From: Pollutibacter sp044353505
Lineage (GTDB): Bacteria > Bacteroidota > Bacteroidia > Chitinophagales > Chitinophagaceae
Assembly: GCA_044353505.1 (NCBI GenBank)
Contig: JBILBU010000001.1
Coordinates: 1-64,000, forward strand
Reading direction: 5' to 3'
DNA length: 64,000 bases
Within the stretch, counting starts at the first letter, position 1. Each line of letters begins with the position of its first letter. A program made the translations under genes and the position numbers. The notes under the pieces are model-generated. The model did not search any database and had not been told where the DNA came from. It saw only the letters and a list, made by a program, of their open reading frames with translations. Of the stretch, positions 33,115 to 42,052 are shown piece by piece.

Positions 33115-34827
33115 TTAACTCAGGTATTTTGCAACGATAGGTACACGCCTGCCAATACCGAATGCTTTTGAACTTACTCGAATAATTGGGCAAAATTGGT
33201 TTCTCTTGTATTCATTGCTATTGACCAGTTTGAGTATTCTGCGAACAAGCAATTCATCAAACCCTTTTGCAATGATCTCGGAAGGTCCCATTCGCTGTTC
33301 TATATATAAATACAACACAGCGTCGAGCACATCGTATTCAGGTAGGCTATCGCTGTCCTTTTGCCCTGGTCTTAGTTCAGCAGAAGGGGCCTTGTCAATG
33401 ATATGTTGCGGAATAATTTCACCAGCTCGATTGATGTAATTCGCAAGCGCGTATATCTGGACCTTATAAAGATCCCCCAGCACGCTAATTCCACCAGCCA
33501 TATCACCATAGAGCGTTCCATACCCTGTAGCCAATTCACTTTTATTGGATGTATTCAAAAGCACAAACCCGAATTTATTGGCAATTGCCATTAGGATATT
33601 GCCCCTGCTTCTGCTTTGAATATTTTCCTCTGCCACGCCAAATGGAGTACCTCCAAAAAGCGGATCAAGTGTATCAAGAAAAGTATCATAAATTGATTCA
33701 ATGGGCATAACATGATATGTCGTTCCAAGCTTTTTACTCAACGATACCGCATCGGCAACAGAATGTTCAGATGAAAAAGCCGAAGGCATCAATACCGCAG
33801 TTACATTTTCGCTTCCAAGTGCTTCAACAGCAAGCGTTAATACCACAGCAGAATCAATACCTCCGCTACTTCCCAAAATGGCTTTTGAAAACCCCATCTT
33901 TGTAAAGTAATCCCTAATGCCAAGTACCAAAGCAGCTTTGATTTGTGCAATACTGTTTAATTCAGTCAGACGAGAAATAATACCTTCAGCATCCTCACTC
34001 TTTCTAGCATCAACATTGATGTGCTGTGATATTTTTTCCTTACTTGAGCTTGACAATGAGGAGCCCTCAAGTATTGCTGTATCTACCAAAAAGACATCTT
34101 CTTCAAAATAATTTAATTTATGGATAAGATTTCCAATGCGATCATAGACTAGACTACCACCATCAAAAACAATTTCAGTTTGAGAACCCACCGTGTTGCA
34201 ATAGATCATTGGGAGCTTATATTTCATCACATTCAGTCTGATGACATCTTTTCGATCTTCATCGTGATGATAATCAAATGGTGAAGCCGATATGTTTATC
34301 ATCAAATCTGGTGACTGCTTCATCAATTCGTCCATTGGACAAATTCTATACAGTGGATTGTCACCAAGATTCCATATGTCCTCACAAATGGTAAGAGCAA
34401 TTTTTTTCCCTTTAAAAGTCAGCACATTCCAATCAAAGGCCGGCTCAAAATAGCGATACTCATCAAACACATCATACGTGGGCAGCAAGGTCTTATGCAC
34501 CTCGCCTTGCACCTCGCCGTTGTACAACAGCAAGCCTGAATTAAAAAGATCTTTGCCTTCTCTCTGTAAGTTCCTTGTTGGCGCGCCAAGAATAATTCCG
34601 ATATCAAAAGAATGTAAAGCGATATCCTTTACTGTTGCTTCTACATGCAGGATGAAGTCTTCAAACTCAAGAAAGTCACGTGGTGGATATCCACAAACAG
34701 AGAGCTCAGAGAAAACAATTAAATCAGCCCCTGATTGCTTGGCCTGATGTACTGCTGAAATAATTTTATCCTTATTCAGTGCGAAATTGCCGATATGATA
34801 ATTCTGTTGTGCCAGATAGACCTTCAT
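33115..34827 (-). CDS. nadE: Glutamine-dependent NAD+ synthetase
   Basis: Final step of NAD synthesis: amidates nicotinate adenine dinucleotide with ammonia from glutamine. The 570 residues include an N-terminal nitrilase-type glutaminase with the Glu41, Lys112, Cys148 triad (FSELSVCGYPPRDF; HKTLLPTYD; ALTICEDIW). The synthetase domain carries the ATP loop LGSSGGIDSAVV (SGGIDS at 321-326). CAATTTTG, one base off the -7 consensus, ends four bases before the ATG. nadE lies next to gldB, as in Flavobacterium gliding loci, and rsgA follows. Confidence 0.96.
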   Translation of the reverse strand: MKVYLAQQNYHIGNFALNKDKIISAVHQAKQSGADLIVFSELSVCGYPPRDFLEFEDFILHVEATVKDIALHSFDIGIILGAPTRNLQREGKDLFNSGLLLYNGEVQGEVHKTLLPTYDVFDEYRYFEPAFDWNVLTFKGKKIALTICEDIWNLGDNPLYRICPMDELMKQSPDLMINISASPFDYHHDEDRKDVIRLNVMKYKLPMIYCNTVGSQTEIVFDGGSLVYDRIGNLIHKLNYFEEDVFLVDTAILEGSSLSSSSKEKISQHINVDARKSEDAEGIISRLTELNSIAQIKAALVLGIRDYFTKMGFSKAILGSSGGIDSAVVLTLAVEALGSENVTAVLMPSAFSSEHSVADAVSLSKKLGTTYHVMPIESIYDTFLDTLDPLFGGTPFGVAEENIQSRSRGNILMAIANKFGFVLLNTSNKSELATGYGTLYGDMAGGISVLGDLYKVQIYALANYINRAGEIIPQHIIDKAPSAELRPGQKDSDSLPEYDVLDAVLYLYIEQRMGPSEIIAKGFDELLVRRILKLVNSNEYKRNQFCPIIRVSSKAFGIGRRVPIVAKYLS

Positions 34828-34902
34828 GGGGCAAAATTGAGGAATTAACCTGAATTATCGTGAAAAAGAGATGCCGGACTGTTTATTGGAATGAGTTTAG
34901 TA

Positions 34903-34910
34903 TAATTTTG
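34903..34910 (+). promoter_or_regulatory. -7 promoter element of gldB
   Basis: TAATTTTG, a perfect match, 34 bases before the gldB ATG. Confidence 0.45.
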
Positions 34911-34944
34911 GGCAACAAACGAGAATTACACATAGACATTGCCC

Positions 34945-36006
34945 ATGAAATCAACCAATATGAAGTCTTTTCCCGCCTTATTAAGCTTGATGATCATCAG
35001 CTGCGTTCTTATGGGCTGTAGTACCGGACCTTCCAAGCCAGATGTCAGCAAGATTAAGGTCAAACTGGTCACCAAAAGATTTGAGAAAGAATTTTTCAGC
35101 CTTGATAGCGCAACAGTTGAAAGTGGATTAAATGCGCTGCAGGAAAAATATCCTGATTTTTTAAATGGGTTCATCTATAAAATTCTCGGACTAGAGGGAA
35201 TTGACAGCAGCAAGATTAAGCCAACAATTGTTCAGTTTATCAAAGATTACAGACCGCTCTATGATTCATCAAAAACGTTGGATGCAGAAATGATTCACAT
35301 CTCCAAAGAAATTGAAGGATCATTAAAATATGTACAATATTACTTTCCAAAGTATCCTTTACCGACTGAGTTCATCACTTTTGTTGGGCCCATCGATGCC
35401 TTTGCCTATGGTGAAACCGGAGGGTATGGAGAGATCATCACACCCAATGCAGTTTGCTCAGGCCTACAACTTCACTTGGGTAGCAATTCAATGGTGTATC
35501 ACAGCGAAACTGGTCTTCAATTGTATCCAGCATACATATCACGTAGATTTTCTGCTGAGTACATTTCAATCAATTGTATAAAAAATATAATTGATGATGT
35601 ATACCCACCTAAAAACCAAGCAAGAGGATTGGTTGAAATCATGATAGAACAGGGAAAAAGAATGTATTTACTCGACCTCTTCATGCCAGATGCCAAAGAA
35701 GAATTGAAACTTGGATACACTGAAGATCAGTTGAAGCAAGCAAAAGAGAATGAGGGACTTATCTGGAACTACTTTACTGAGAATAACCTGCTTTATGAAA
35801 CAGATCCTCTGAAAATACGCTCTTATGTAAGTGATGGACCATCGACAGCTGAATTTGGAGAGGCTTCACCAGGATTCATTTCACTATTTATAGGAAAGCA
35901 GATTGTGTACGCTTATTTGAAAAAGAATCCGGATGCAAATATCAACTCATTGCTCTCATTGGATGCAAGAAAGATTCTTTCAGGATCGTCTTACAAGCCT
36001 AAATAA
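34945..36006 (+). CDS. gldB: Gliding motility lipoprotein GldB
   Basis: GldB is a lipoprotein required for gliding in Flavobacterium johnsoniae, also widespread in non-gliding Bacteroidota. The 353 residues begin with a lipoprotein signal (LMGC lipobox) and continue with the GldB pattern: KRFEKEFFSLDS, YPDFLNGFI, FPKYPLPTEFITFVGPIDAF, then a peptidase-like central part (GLQLHLGSN) and DLFMPDAKEELKLGYTEDQL. ATGs at 34945 and 34963 are both possible. GldC is not adjacent. Together with porZ it indicates a T9SS/gliding gene set. Confidence 0.87.
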   Translation: MKSTNMKSFPALLSLMIISCVLMGCSTGPSKPDVSKIKVKLVTKRFEKEFFSLDSATVESGLNALQEKYPDFLNGFIYKILGLEGIDSSKIKPTIVQFIKDYRPLYDSSKTLDAEMIHISKEIEGSLKYVQYYFPKYPLPTEFITFVGPIDAFAYGETGGYGEIITPNAVCSGLQLHLGSNSMVYHSETGLQLYPAYISRRFSAEYISINCIKNIIDDVYPPKNQARGLVEIMIEQGKRMYLLDLFMPDAKEELKLGYTEDQLKQAKENEGLIWNYFTENNLLYETDPLKIRSYVSDGPSTAEFGEASPGFISLFIGKQIVYAYLKKNPDANINSLLSLDARKILSGSSYKPK

Positions 36007-36026
36007 TGGTGCTTAAGGCGAATCAA

Positions 36027-37097
36027 CTAAGGCCGCTGCCCCATTTGATGCATGAACCTCACATGTGAAGCAATCGCTGCTCTCGTGCTGGGAAAATAGT
36101 TATAATACAGGTCAAACTTTTCACAGGTCTGTCTAACGATCTTACTTATTTCAGGGTAGTGAATATGACTGATTCTAGGGAAAAGGTGATGCTCGATTTG
36201 ATAGTTTAGTCCGCCAGCAAACCAAGTCATTACTTTATTTGTAAAAGCAAAATTGGCTGTAGTCTTCACTTGATGAATAGCCCACTCATTCTCTATTTTT
36301 ACAGGATCAACACCTGCCGCTTCAAATTCGGCATGCTCTACTACGTGCGCCAATTGAAATACAATAGCCACAGTTAGTCCGAGCGTAAATTGACTGATCA
36401 CAAATCCTACTAGCCATCCCTGCCATCCAAGCATGAGCAGTGGAACAACAATATAGAAGGCAATAAAAAATAATTTACCCGCCCAAAAAATAACATGCTC
36501 TTTAAAATCCATTGGCTTGAGCGGAGTAGTATGAATTTTTTTTGAAAAGTATTTTGAGTAATCCATCAAAAACATGAACAAGGATGTAAAACCATAAAGC
36601 ATGAACATATACATACTCTGGTATTTGTGCATCGGCTTCCATGGTTGAGTAGAACACTGACGCATGAAGGGCATGTTGTTGATATCATCATCTACGCCAT
36701 CGATATTTGTATAGGTATGATGAATGATGTTGTGCTTAAGTTTCCAAAGAAACGCATTGCCTCCAAGAAAGTTATTTGTTAATCCAAGTACCTCATTCAC
36801 CCACCCTTTAGTAGAAAAACTTCCATGGCAGGCATCATGCATGATATTAAACCCGATTGCGGCCATATTCAATCCGAACAGAACCCAGAGAAAAGAAGTC
36901 AAGGCCCAATGCATGTTGACGAACATGAGTAAAGCATACAATGCAAGAGCTCCAGGAAGGAGAATAGCTGTTTTGCCATAAAGTTTCCAATTGCCCGTTT
37001 TTTTCAGTCCATTGCGCTCAAAATAAGCGTCAACTTCAGACTTCAATGCATTGAAAAAAACCTTGTTCGTGTTGTTAAACGATACTTTGTATGCCAT
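36027..37097 (-). CDS. Membrane fatty-acid desaturase (front-end type)
   Basis: Di-iron acyl desaturase of 356 residues with four or more membrane helices. The three His boxes are complete: HDACH at 87-91, HNIIHH at 122-127 and QIEHH at 300-304. Gln in the third box is typical of front-end (delta-5/delta-6, linoleoyl-CoA) desaturases. No cytochrome b5 domain is fused, so a separate ferredoxin or cytochrome must supply electrons. Probably adjusts membrane fluidity. A perfect -7 element lies about 40 bases upstream. Substrate position cannot be told from sequence. Confidence 0.92.
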   Translation of the reverse strand: MAYKVSFNNTNKVFFNALKSEVDAYFERNGLKKTGNWKLYGKTAILLPGALALYALLMFVNMHWALTSFLWVLFGLNMAAIGFNIMHDACHGSFSTKGWVNEVLGLTNNFLGGNAFLWKLKHNIIHHTYTNIDGVDDDINNMPFMRQCSTQPWKPMHKYQSMYMFMLYGFTSLFMFLMDYSKYFSKKIHTTPLKPMDFKEHVIFWAGKLFFIAFYIVVPLLMLGWQGWLVGFVISQFTLGLTVAIVFQLAHVVEHAEFEAAGVDPVKIENEWAIHQVKTTANFAFTNKVMTWFAGGLNYQIEHHLFPRISHIHYPEISKIVRQTCEKFDLYYNYFPSTRAAIASHVRFMHQMGQRP

Positions 37098-37136
37098 GGC
37101 TAATCAGTTGCCTAAGATTTGTAATAAAGACTAAAG

Positions 37137-37144
37137 CAAAATTA
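37137..37144 (-). promoter_or_regulatory. -7 promoter element of the desaturase gene
   Basis: TAATTTTG on the minus strand, perfect match, 39 bases before the ATG; it lies between apaG and the desaturase, so the desaturase can be transcribed alone. Confidence 0.45.
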
Positions 37145-37166
37145 ATGCATGTTCGAGAAAAACCCG

Positions 37167-37553
37167 TCAATTTCTTTTAAAAGGAGCCTCCATTTGGAAA
37201 ACTGGAATCTTAACCTCAAATTTTGCTTTTGTATGAACATTTTCCATCAGGTAAGTACCATACATTTGGCCAAGTTCGGATTTCAGGTTGCAACCTGAAA
37301 TGTATTGATATTGCTGGGCTGGCGCAATAATGGGCTGTACACCAATAACACCCTCTCCCTCAACTTCACGCTGCTCGGAATTGCTATCATGAATATGCCA
37401 GTGCCTTCTAAGCAATTGAACAGGAAAGCTGTTATTGTTTTCAATAATAATTCGATAGGCAAACATGAATTCGCCTTGGACTGGATTTGAATAATCCGCC
37501 TGATAGAATTGCTCAACACTTATCCTTACGCCGTCTGTTACAATTGATTCCAT
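37167..37553 (-). CDS. apaG: ApaG-family protein
   Basis: Small beta-sandwich protein (DUF525) of 128 residues, the normal length. Signatures: an N-terminal EQFYQADYSNPVQGEFMFAY, LLRRHWHIHDSNSEQREVEG and SGCNLKSELGQMYGTYLM. Linked genetically to magnesium/cobalt resistance in enterobacteria, and the fold is also found in F-box proteins; the molecular role is uncertain. Tandem ATGs (37556 and 37553) are equivalent. The reading frame stays open far upstream into the divergent DUF1080 gene; that extension was rejected as antisense. Confidence 0.92.
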   Translation of the reverse strand: MESIVTDGVRISVEQFYQADYSNPVQGEFMFAYRIIIENNNSFPVQLLRRHWHIHDSNSEQREVEGEGVIGVQPIIAPAQQYQYISGCNLKSELGQMYGTYLMENVHTKAKFEVKIPVFQMEAPFKRN

Positions 37554-37568
37554 CATCAATGGTTTTTT

Positions 37569-37576
37569 CAAATATA
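37569..37576 (-). promoter_or_regulatory. -7 promoter element of apaG
   Basis: TATATTTG on the minus strand, perfect match, about 12 bases before the first apaG ATG; a leader of only a few bases is expected. Confidence 0.5.
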
Positions 37577-37704
37577 AAAATTTATCGCAATGTCTTGGTT
37601 TTTTGTTGACCCCAATTAGCCAGATTAAGGAAATTTCACAATAATCAGTACCTTGTTTTACTGAAAAAGATTCTTTTCTTAACCCCTTGAAGAAGTAAAC
37701 CAAC

Positions 37705-38445
37705 ATGAAAAAGTACATATTCCTTTTCTTAGCCCTAAATGCAACCTCTTTAACTAATGCGCAAAGCAGATCTGGGGATCCTGCACTTTCTGAGGTGTGG
37801 ACGCCTGTTCCAACAATTATTAAACCAGGAAAAACGGCGTCTGACGCTCCTTCGGATGCAATTGTGCTATTTAATGGTAGCAACCTTTCTTCATTTGCAG
37901 GAGAAAATGCCAAGAAAGCGGAATGGCGCATTGAGGGAAGTGCAATGACTGTAAAGCCCGGTGCAGGGCCAATATTCACCAAACAAGAGTTTGGAGACTG
38001 TCAGCTTCACATTGAATGGAGAACTCCATCAGTCGTAAAAGGTGAAGGACAAGGCAGGGGCAACAGCGGAATTTTTCTTATGGGAAAATATGAACTTCAG
38101 GTGCTTGACAATTATAATAATGTTACCTATTCAAACGGCCAGGCAGGAAGCATTTACAAACAACTGATTCCACTTGTGAATGCATGCAGACAACCAGGTG
38201 AATGGCAGACCTATGATGTAATATTCACAGCTCCAAGATTTTCCAGTAACGGGAGACTTGAATCTCCTGCCAGAATTACCGTAATCCACAATGGCGTATT
38301 GGTGCAAAATAACTCAACCCTTTTGGGAGCAACGGAATATATCGGGATACCCGAATACAAGGTTCACAAAAGCAAAGAACCTATTATGTTGCAAGACCAT
38401 GGCGACTTAGTAAGTTTTAGGAATATCTGGATTAGAGAACTCTAG
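37705..38445 (+). CDS. Exported DUF1080 (3-keto-disaccharide hydrolase-like) protein
   Basis: Secreted protein of 246 residues with a signal peptide (KKYIFLFLALNATSLTNAQ) and one DUF1080 concanavalin-like domain: IVLFNGSNLSSF, EWRIEGSAMTVKPG, QLHIEWRTPS, GNSGIFLMGKYELQVLDNY and PIMLQDHGDLVSFRNIWIREL. Members are linked to sugar cleavage (3-keto-glycosides) in Bacteroidota and Planctomycetota. No polysaccharide-utilisation genes lie nearby, so the substrate is unknown. Its stop is one base from the mfd stop. No perfect promoter element was found in the 148-base gap upstream. Confidence 0.88.
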   Translation: MKKYIFLFLALNATSLTNAQSRSGDPALSEVWTPVPTIIKPGKTASDAPSDAIVLFNGSNLSSFAGENAKKAEWRIEGSAMTVKPGAGPIFTKQEFGDCQLHIEWRTPSVVKGEGQGRGNSGIFLMGKYELQVLDNYNNVTYSNGQAGSIYKQLIPLVNACRQPGEWQTYDVIFTAPRFSSNGRLESPARITVIHNGVLVQNNSTLLGATEYIGIPEYKVHKSKEPIMLQDHGDLVSFRNIWIREL

Positions 38446-38446
38446 T

Positions 38447-41400
38447 TTAAGCAGGAACAACAGCAGCATGTACAGTTGCGCTGAATTCTTCTAGTACAGA
38501 TTGGAGCTGATGCATATTGTCAACATGTTCTGTGATCAGCATAAAGTTTTTACCAACTTGCTTGAGGTGGCTTTTGTTGGTCTTGGTTTGAATATGCAGC
38601 AGAATTGAGTTGAATATGGCTGAAGTGAAATAAGGAGATTCTGGATTATTAACAAAATAACACCTCAGTATCTTTTGCTTGAGCGTTATCCTTTCAAAGC
38701 CAAGGGCTACTGCAATTTTCCTGCACCGTACTGTAGTAAAAAGATCTTCCACACAGTCTGGAATAGGGCCAAATCTGTCTTTCATTTCAGCATGAAAATG
38801 AACGAGTTCGTCTTCATCTCTGCAATTGTCTAAGCGGGTGTATAACAGCAGTCGCTCTGCAATCTGATCAACATAATGATCAGGAATTAAGATCTCCAAA
38901 TCGGTATCCACGGTACAATCTTGAACAAAATCATCTTGCTTACTGATCTCGTCCTTGAATACCTCACGGAATGCCGTGCGCTTTAACTCCCTGATGGCTT
39001 CGTCAAGGATTTTCTGGTACATTTCAAAACCAATTTCAATCATGAATCCACTTTGTTCTCCGCCCAACATATTGCCCGCACCACGAATATCCAAGTCGCG
39101 CATTGCAATTTGAAAACCACTTCCCAATTCTGAGTGTTGCTCCAATGTCTGCAAACGCTTGCGGGAATCACTAGGCAGTGTACTAATAGGTGGTGCCAGT
39201 AAATAGCAGAATGCTTTTCGATTGCTCCGGCCTACCCTTCCCCTCAATTGATGCAAATCGCTCATGCCAAACTGGTGGGCATTGTTTACAATAATGGTAT
39301 TGACATTGGGAATATCAACACCACTCTCAACAATATTGGTACACACAAGCACATCGTATTTCTTTTGGATAAAGTCGAAAATTCTCTCCTCAAGTTCATG
39401 CCCCTCGAGTTGGCCATGTGCAAAGCCAACACTGAGATCTGGACAAAGACTCCTGATGAGTTGTGCCATTTCAGGCAATCCATTCACCCGGTTATGAATA
39501 AAGAAAACCTGTCCGCCTCTTTCGGTTTCAAAGTATAGTGCATCCCTGATCACATCTTCACTAAACACCAATACCTCTGTCTGAATGGGTTGTCTGTTGG
39601 GAGGTGGTGTGTTGATGATGCTAAGGTCTCTTGCCCCCATTAAACTAAACTGCAATGTCCTTGGAATTGGAGTAGCTGTAAGTGTCAGGCAATCCACGTT
39701 TGTTTTTAAAGTCTTTATTTTTTCCTTGTGTGCTACACCAAACTTCTGCTCTTCGTCAATCACCAACAAGCCCAAGTCTTTGAATTTCATGTCTTTTGAC
39801 AACAGGCCGTGGGTGCCAATGACGATATCAATTTTACCTTCCTCTATTTTCTTTAGGATTTCCTTTTTTTCTTTTGCCGACTTAAACCTGTTGATAAAAT
39901 CAATGTTTACAGGAAAATCCTTGAGTCTGTCACTAAATGTTTTGTAGTGCTGATAGGCCAAGATGGTTGTAGGAACGAGTATAGCAGCCTGTCTCCCATC
40001 AATGCAGGTCTTGAAGGCAGCCCGGATTGCAACTTCTGTTTTTCCAAACCCCACATCCCCACATACCAATCGATCCATTGGTTGCACACTCTCCATATCT
40101 TTTTTCACATCCGCTATTGCCTTGCTTTGATCTGGGGTATCTTCATACATGAAAGATGCCTCTAATTCGGTTTGCATGTAGTTGTCTGGACTATGCTGAA
40201 AGCCTTTCTGTGCCTTTCTTTCAGCATATAGTTTGATCAGATCAAATGCAATTTCCTTAACACGCCCCTTGGTTTTTTCTTTCAACTTTACCCAAGCGTC
40301 ACTTCCAAGTTTATTTACCTTAGGCACATGTCCTTCCTTGCCTGTATATTTTGAGATCTTGTGAAGAGAGTTGATGTTAACATACAAAATATCATTGTCG
40401 CGATACACAATGCGAACGGCCTCCTGCGTATGCCCACCCTGTTGAACTTTTTGCAGTCCACTGAACACGCCTACCCCATGATCAATATGCACAACAAAAT
40501 CTCCAGGCTGAAGTTCTTTCAAGGCCCTGAGCGTGATGGCCTTGCTCTTGTTGTAGGCTTGCTTTATTTTGTACTTGTGGTAACGCTGAAAGATTTGATG
40601 GTCTGTATACACGACAACACCTCTTTCCTTATCAATAAAACCCTGATGAATGGCCGTGGGTACAGGAACAAATGAAATTTCTGCTTTAAGATCAGAAAAA
40701 ATTGAATACAGCCTCTCCAGCTGTTTTGGATTTTCTGCAAAAATATAAATCTGATGCTTGGCCAGCTCATGTGCCTTAAGATCTTTTATCAGCAATTCAA
40801 ACTGCCTATTGAATGCAGGTTGAGGGGCAATATCAAAATTAAACGCATGATTTACATCATCTAGTGTTCGAGAAGATCCCATTTCAACAATGGTGCGGCT
40901 ACTAAGGTCAATTAGCAATTGATCCGTAGAGGTAAAGCCATCGGGATTGGGCTCTTTGATTTTTTCTTCAGTGTCTTTTTGATCAATCTTAGACTGATCT
41001 TTTTGACTCAAATACAACATGAAATTATCTTCATGGTCACGGTACCGATCGATAAACATTTGCCAGTGAGCAGTATATACAATTGTGTTTTTCGGCAAGA
41101 GCTTAAGCAGATCTATCTTTTCTGCATCCTGGTAATCTTCATCAGCATTGGGAATGATATTGACTTGCAGCAATTTTCGTTCACTCAGCTGAGTCTCAGG
41201 ATCGAAAATTCTAATAGAGTCAACTTCCTGACCAAACAGTTCTACCCGGTAAGGTTTTTCGTTGCCAAAAGAGTAAATATCAAAGATTCCACCCCGCATG
41301 GCAAACTGCCCGGGTTCATATACGAAGTCTGTCCGCTCAAACCCATATCCAACAAGCCTTTCCATCAGCAACTCGGTATCCAGCATATCATTCACCTTGA

Positions 41401-41845
41401 TGGAAATAATATGGGTTGAGAGGGATTGGGCGCTGGCTACCTTCTCCATCAAAGCTTCTGGGTAAGTAACTATGATCTTTCGATTCCCCCCTGAAGCAAT
41501 CCTTGTTAGGGCCTCTGTTCTCAGCATAACATGGCTACTGCTTTGGATCCTGAAGTTTTTATCTGTTTTAAAGGAGGAGGGGAAGTAAAATAAATCGATT
41601 GGATTAACTAGCTGTTCGATATTATTGTGAAAATATGCTGCTTCTTCAGCGTCTTCAAGAACAAAAAGGTGGTTAGAAGACTGTAATTCAGCGCGTTGAT
41701 AGAGGGAGGCAAATAACAATGATGAGAAGCTTCCTGAAAGTTTTGTACAAGAGATGCGTTGAGGTGGGGGCAATAGGATGCTTGCCGCAATGTCTGAAAT
41801 GCGGGGGGATTGAGCATAATATTCTAAAAGAAACTGCAAATTCAT
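38447..41845 (-). CDS. mfd: Transcription-repair coupling factor Mfd
   Basis: Removes RNA polymerase stalled at lesions and recruits UvrAB. The 1132 residues follow the standard order: UvrB-homology region (about 1-340), RNA-polymerase-interaction domain near 445-520 (GDFVVHIDHGVGVFSGLQ), RecG-like translocase with Walker A GDVGFGKT at 596-603, DEEQ at 697-700 and the RGRVGRSNRKAF motif, and the C-terminal TRCF domain. A perfect -7 element ends 16 bases before the ATG. Convergent with the DUF1080 gene, stops one base apart. Confidence 0.97.
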   Translation of the reverse strand: MNLQFLLEYYAQSPRISDIAASILLPPPQRISCTKLSGSFSSLLFASLYQRAELQSSNHLFVLEDAEEAAYFHNNIEQLVNPIDLFYFPSSFKTDKNFRIQSSSHVMLRTEALTRIASGGNRKIIVTYPEALMEKVASAQSLSTHIISIKVNDMLDTELLMERLVGYGFERTDFVYEPGQFAMRGGIFDIYSFGNEKPYRVELFGQEVDSIRIFDPETQLSERKLLQVNIIPNADEDYQDAEKIDLLKLLPKNTIVYTAHWQMFIDRYRDHEDNFMLYLSQKDQSKIDQKDTEEKIKEPNPDGFTSTDQLLIDLSSRTIVEMGSSRTLDDVNHAFNFDIAPQPAFNRQFELLIKDLKAHELAKHQIYIFAENPKQLERLYSIFSDLKAEISFVPVPTAIHQGFIDKERGVVVYTDHQIFQRYHKYKIKQAYNKSKAITLRALKELQPGDFVVHIDHGVGVFSGLQKVQQGGHTQEAVRIVYRDNDILYVNINSLHKISKYTGKEGHVPKVNKLGSDAWVKLKEKTKGRVKEIAFDLIKLYAERKAQKGFQHSPDNYMQTELEASFMYEDTPDQSKAIADVKKDMESVQPMDRLVCGDVGFGKTEVAIRAAFKTCIDGRQAAILVPTTILAYQHYKTFSDRLKDFPVNIDFINRFKSAKEKKEILKKIEEGKIDIVIGTHGLLSKDMKFKDLGLLVIDEEQKFGVAHKEKIKTLKTNVDCLTLTATPIPRTLQFSLMGARDLSIINTPPPNRQPIQTEVLVFSEDVIRDALYFETERGGQVFFIHNRVNGLPEMAQLIRSLCPDLSVGFAHGQLEGHELEERIFDFIQKKYDVLVCTNIVESGVDIPNVNTIIVNNAHQFGMSDLHQLRGRVGRSNRKAFCYLLAPPISTLPSDSRKRLQTLEQHSELGSGFQIAMRDLDIRGAGNMLGGEQSGFMIEIGFEMYQKILDEAIRELKRTAFREVFKDEISKQDDFVQDCTVDTDLEILIPDHYVDQIAERLLLYTRLDNCRDEDELVHFHAEMKDRFGPIPDCVEDLFTTVRCRKIAVALGFERITLKQKILRCYFVNNPESPYFTSAIFNSILLHIQTKTNKSHLKQVGKNFMLITEHVDNMHQLQSVLEEFSATVHAAVVPA

Positions 41846-41861
41846 TCCTTCACAAGAAACA

Positions 41862-41869
41862 CAAAGATA
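41862..41869 (-). promoter_or_regulatory. -7 promoter element of mfd
   Basis: TATCTTTG on the minus strand, perfect match, 16 bases upstream of the mfd ATG. Unusually for the window, GAAGGA lies right before the ATG. Confidence 0.5.
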
Positions 41870-42052
41870 GGATTAAAGCATTAGTAACTAGTTTAGTATT
41901 CAATAGTTCTCCCCATAAATCAGAGGCTTTTGTCCAACAAATAGCCCAGGGGTGAATTATTCTTGAATCAATTTGAACTCTATAGTTTTAATAACGTTTT
42001 ATATATACCAGTTTGTAAAATTGACTAAATTGCTAATACTCACACAACTTCT

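Noticed and set aside
37557..37982. N-terminal extension of apaG by over 140 residues into the divergent gene.
   Set aside because: The extension is antisense to the signal peptide and first part of the DUF1080 protein, and ApaG proteins are about 128 residues.
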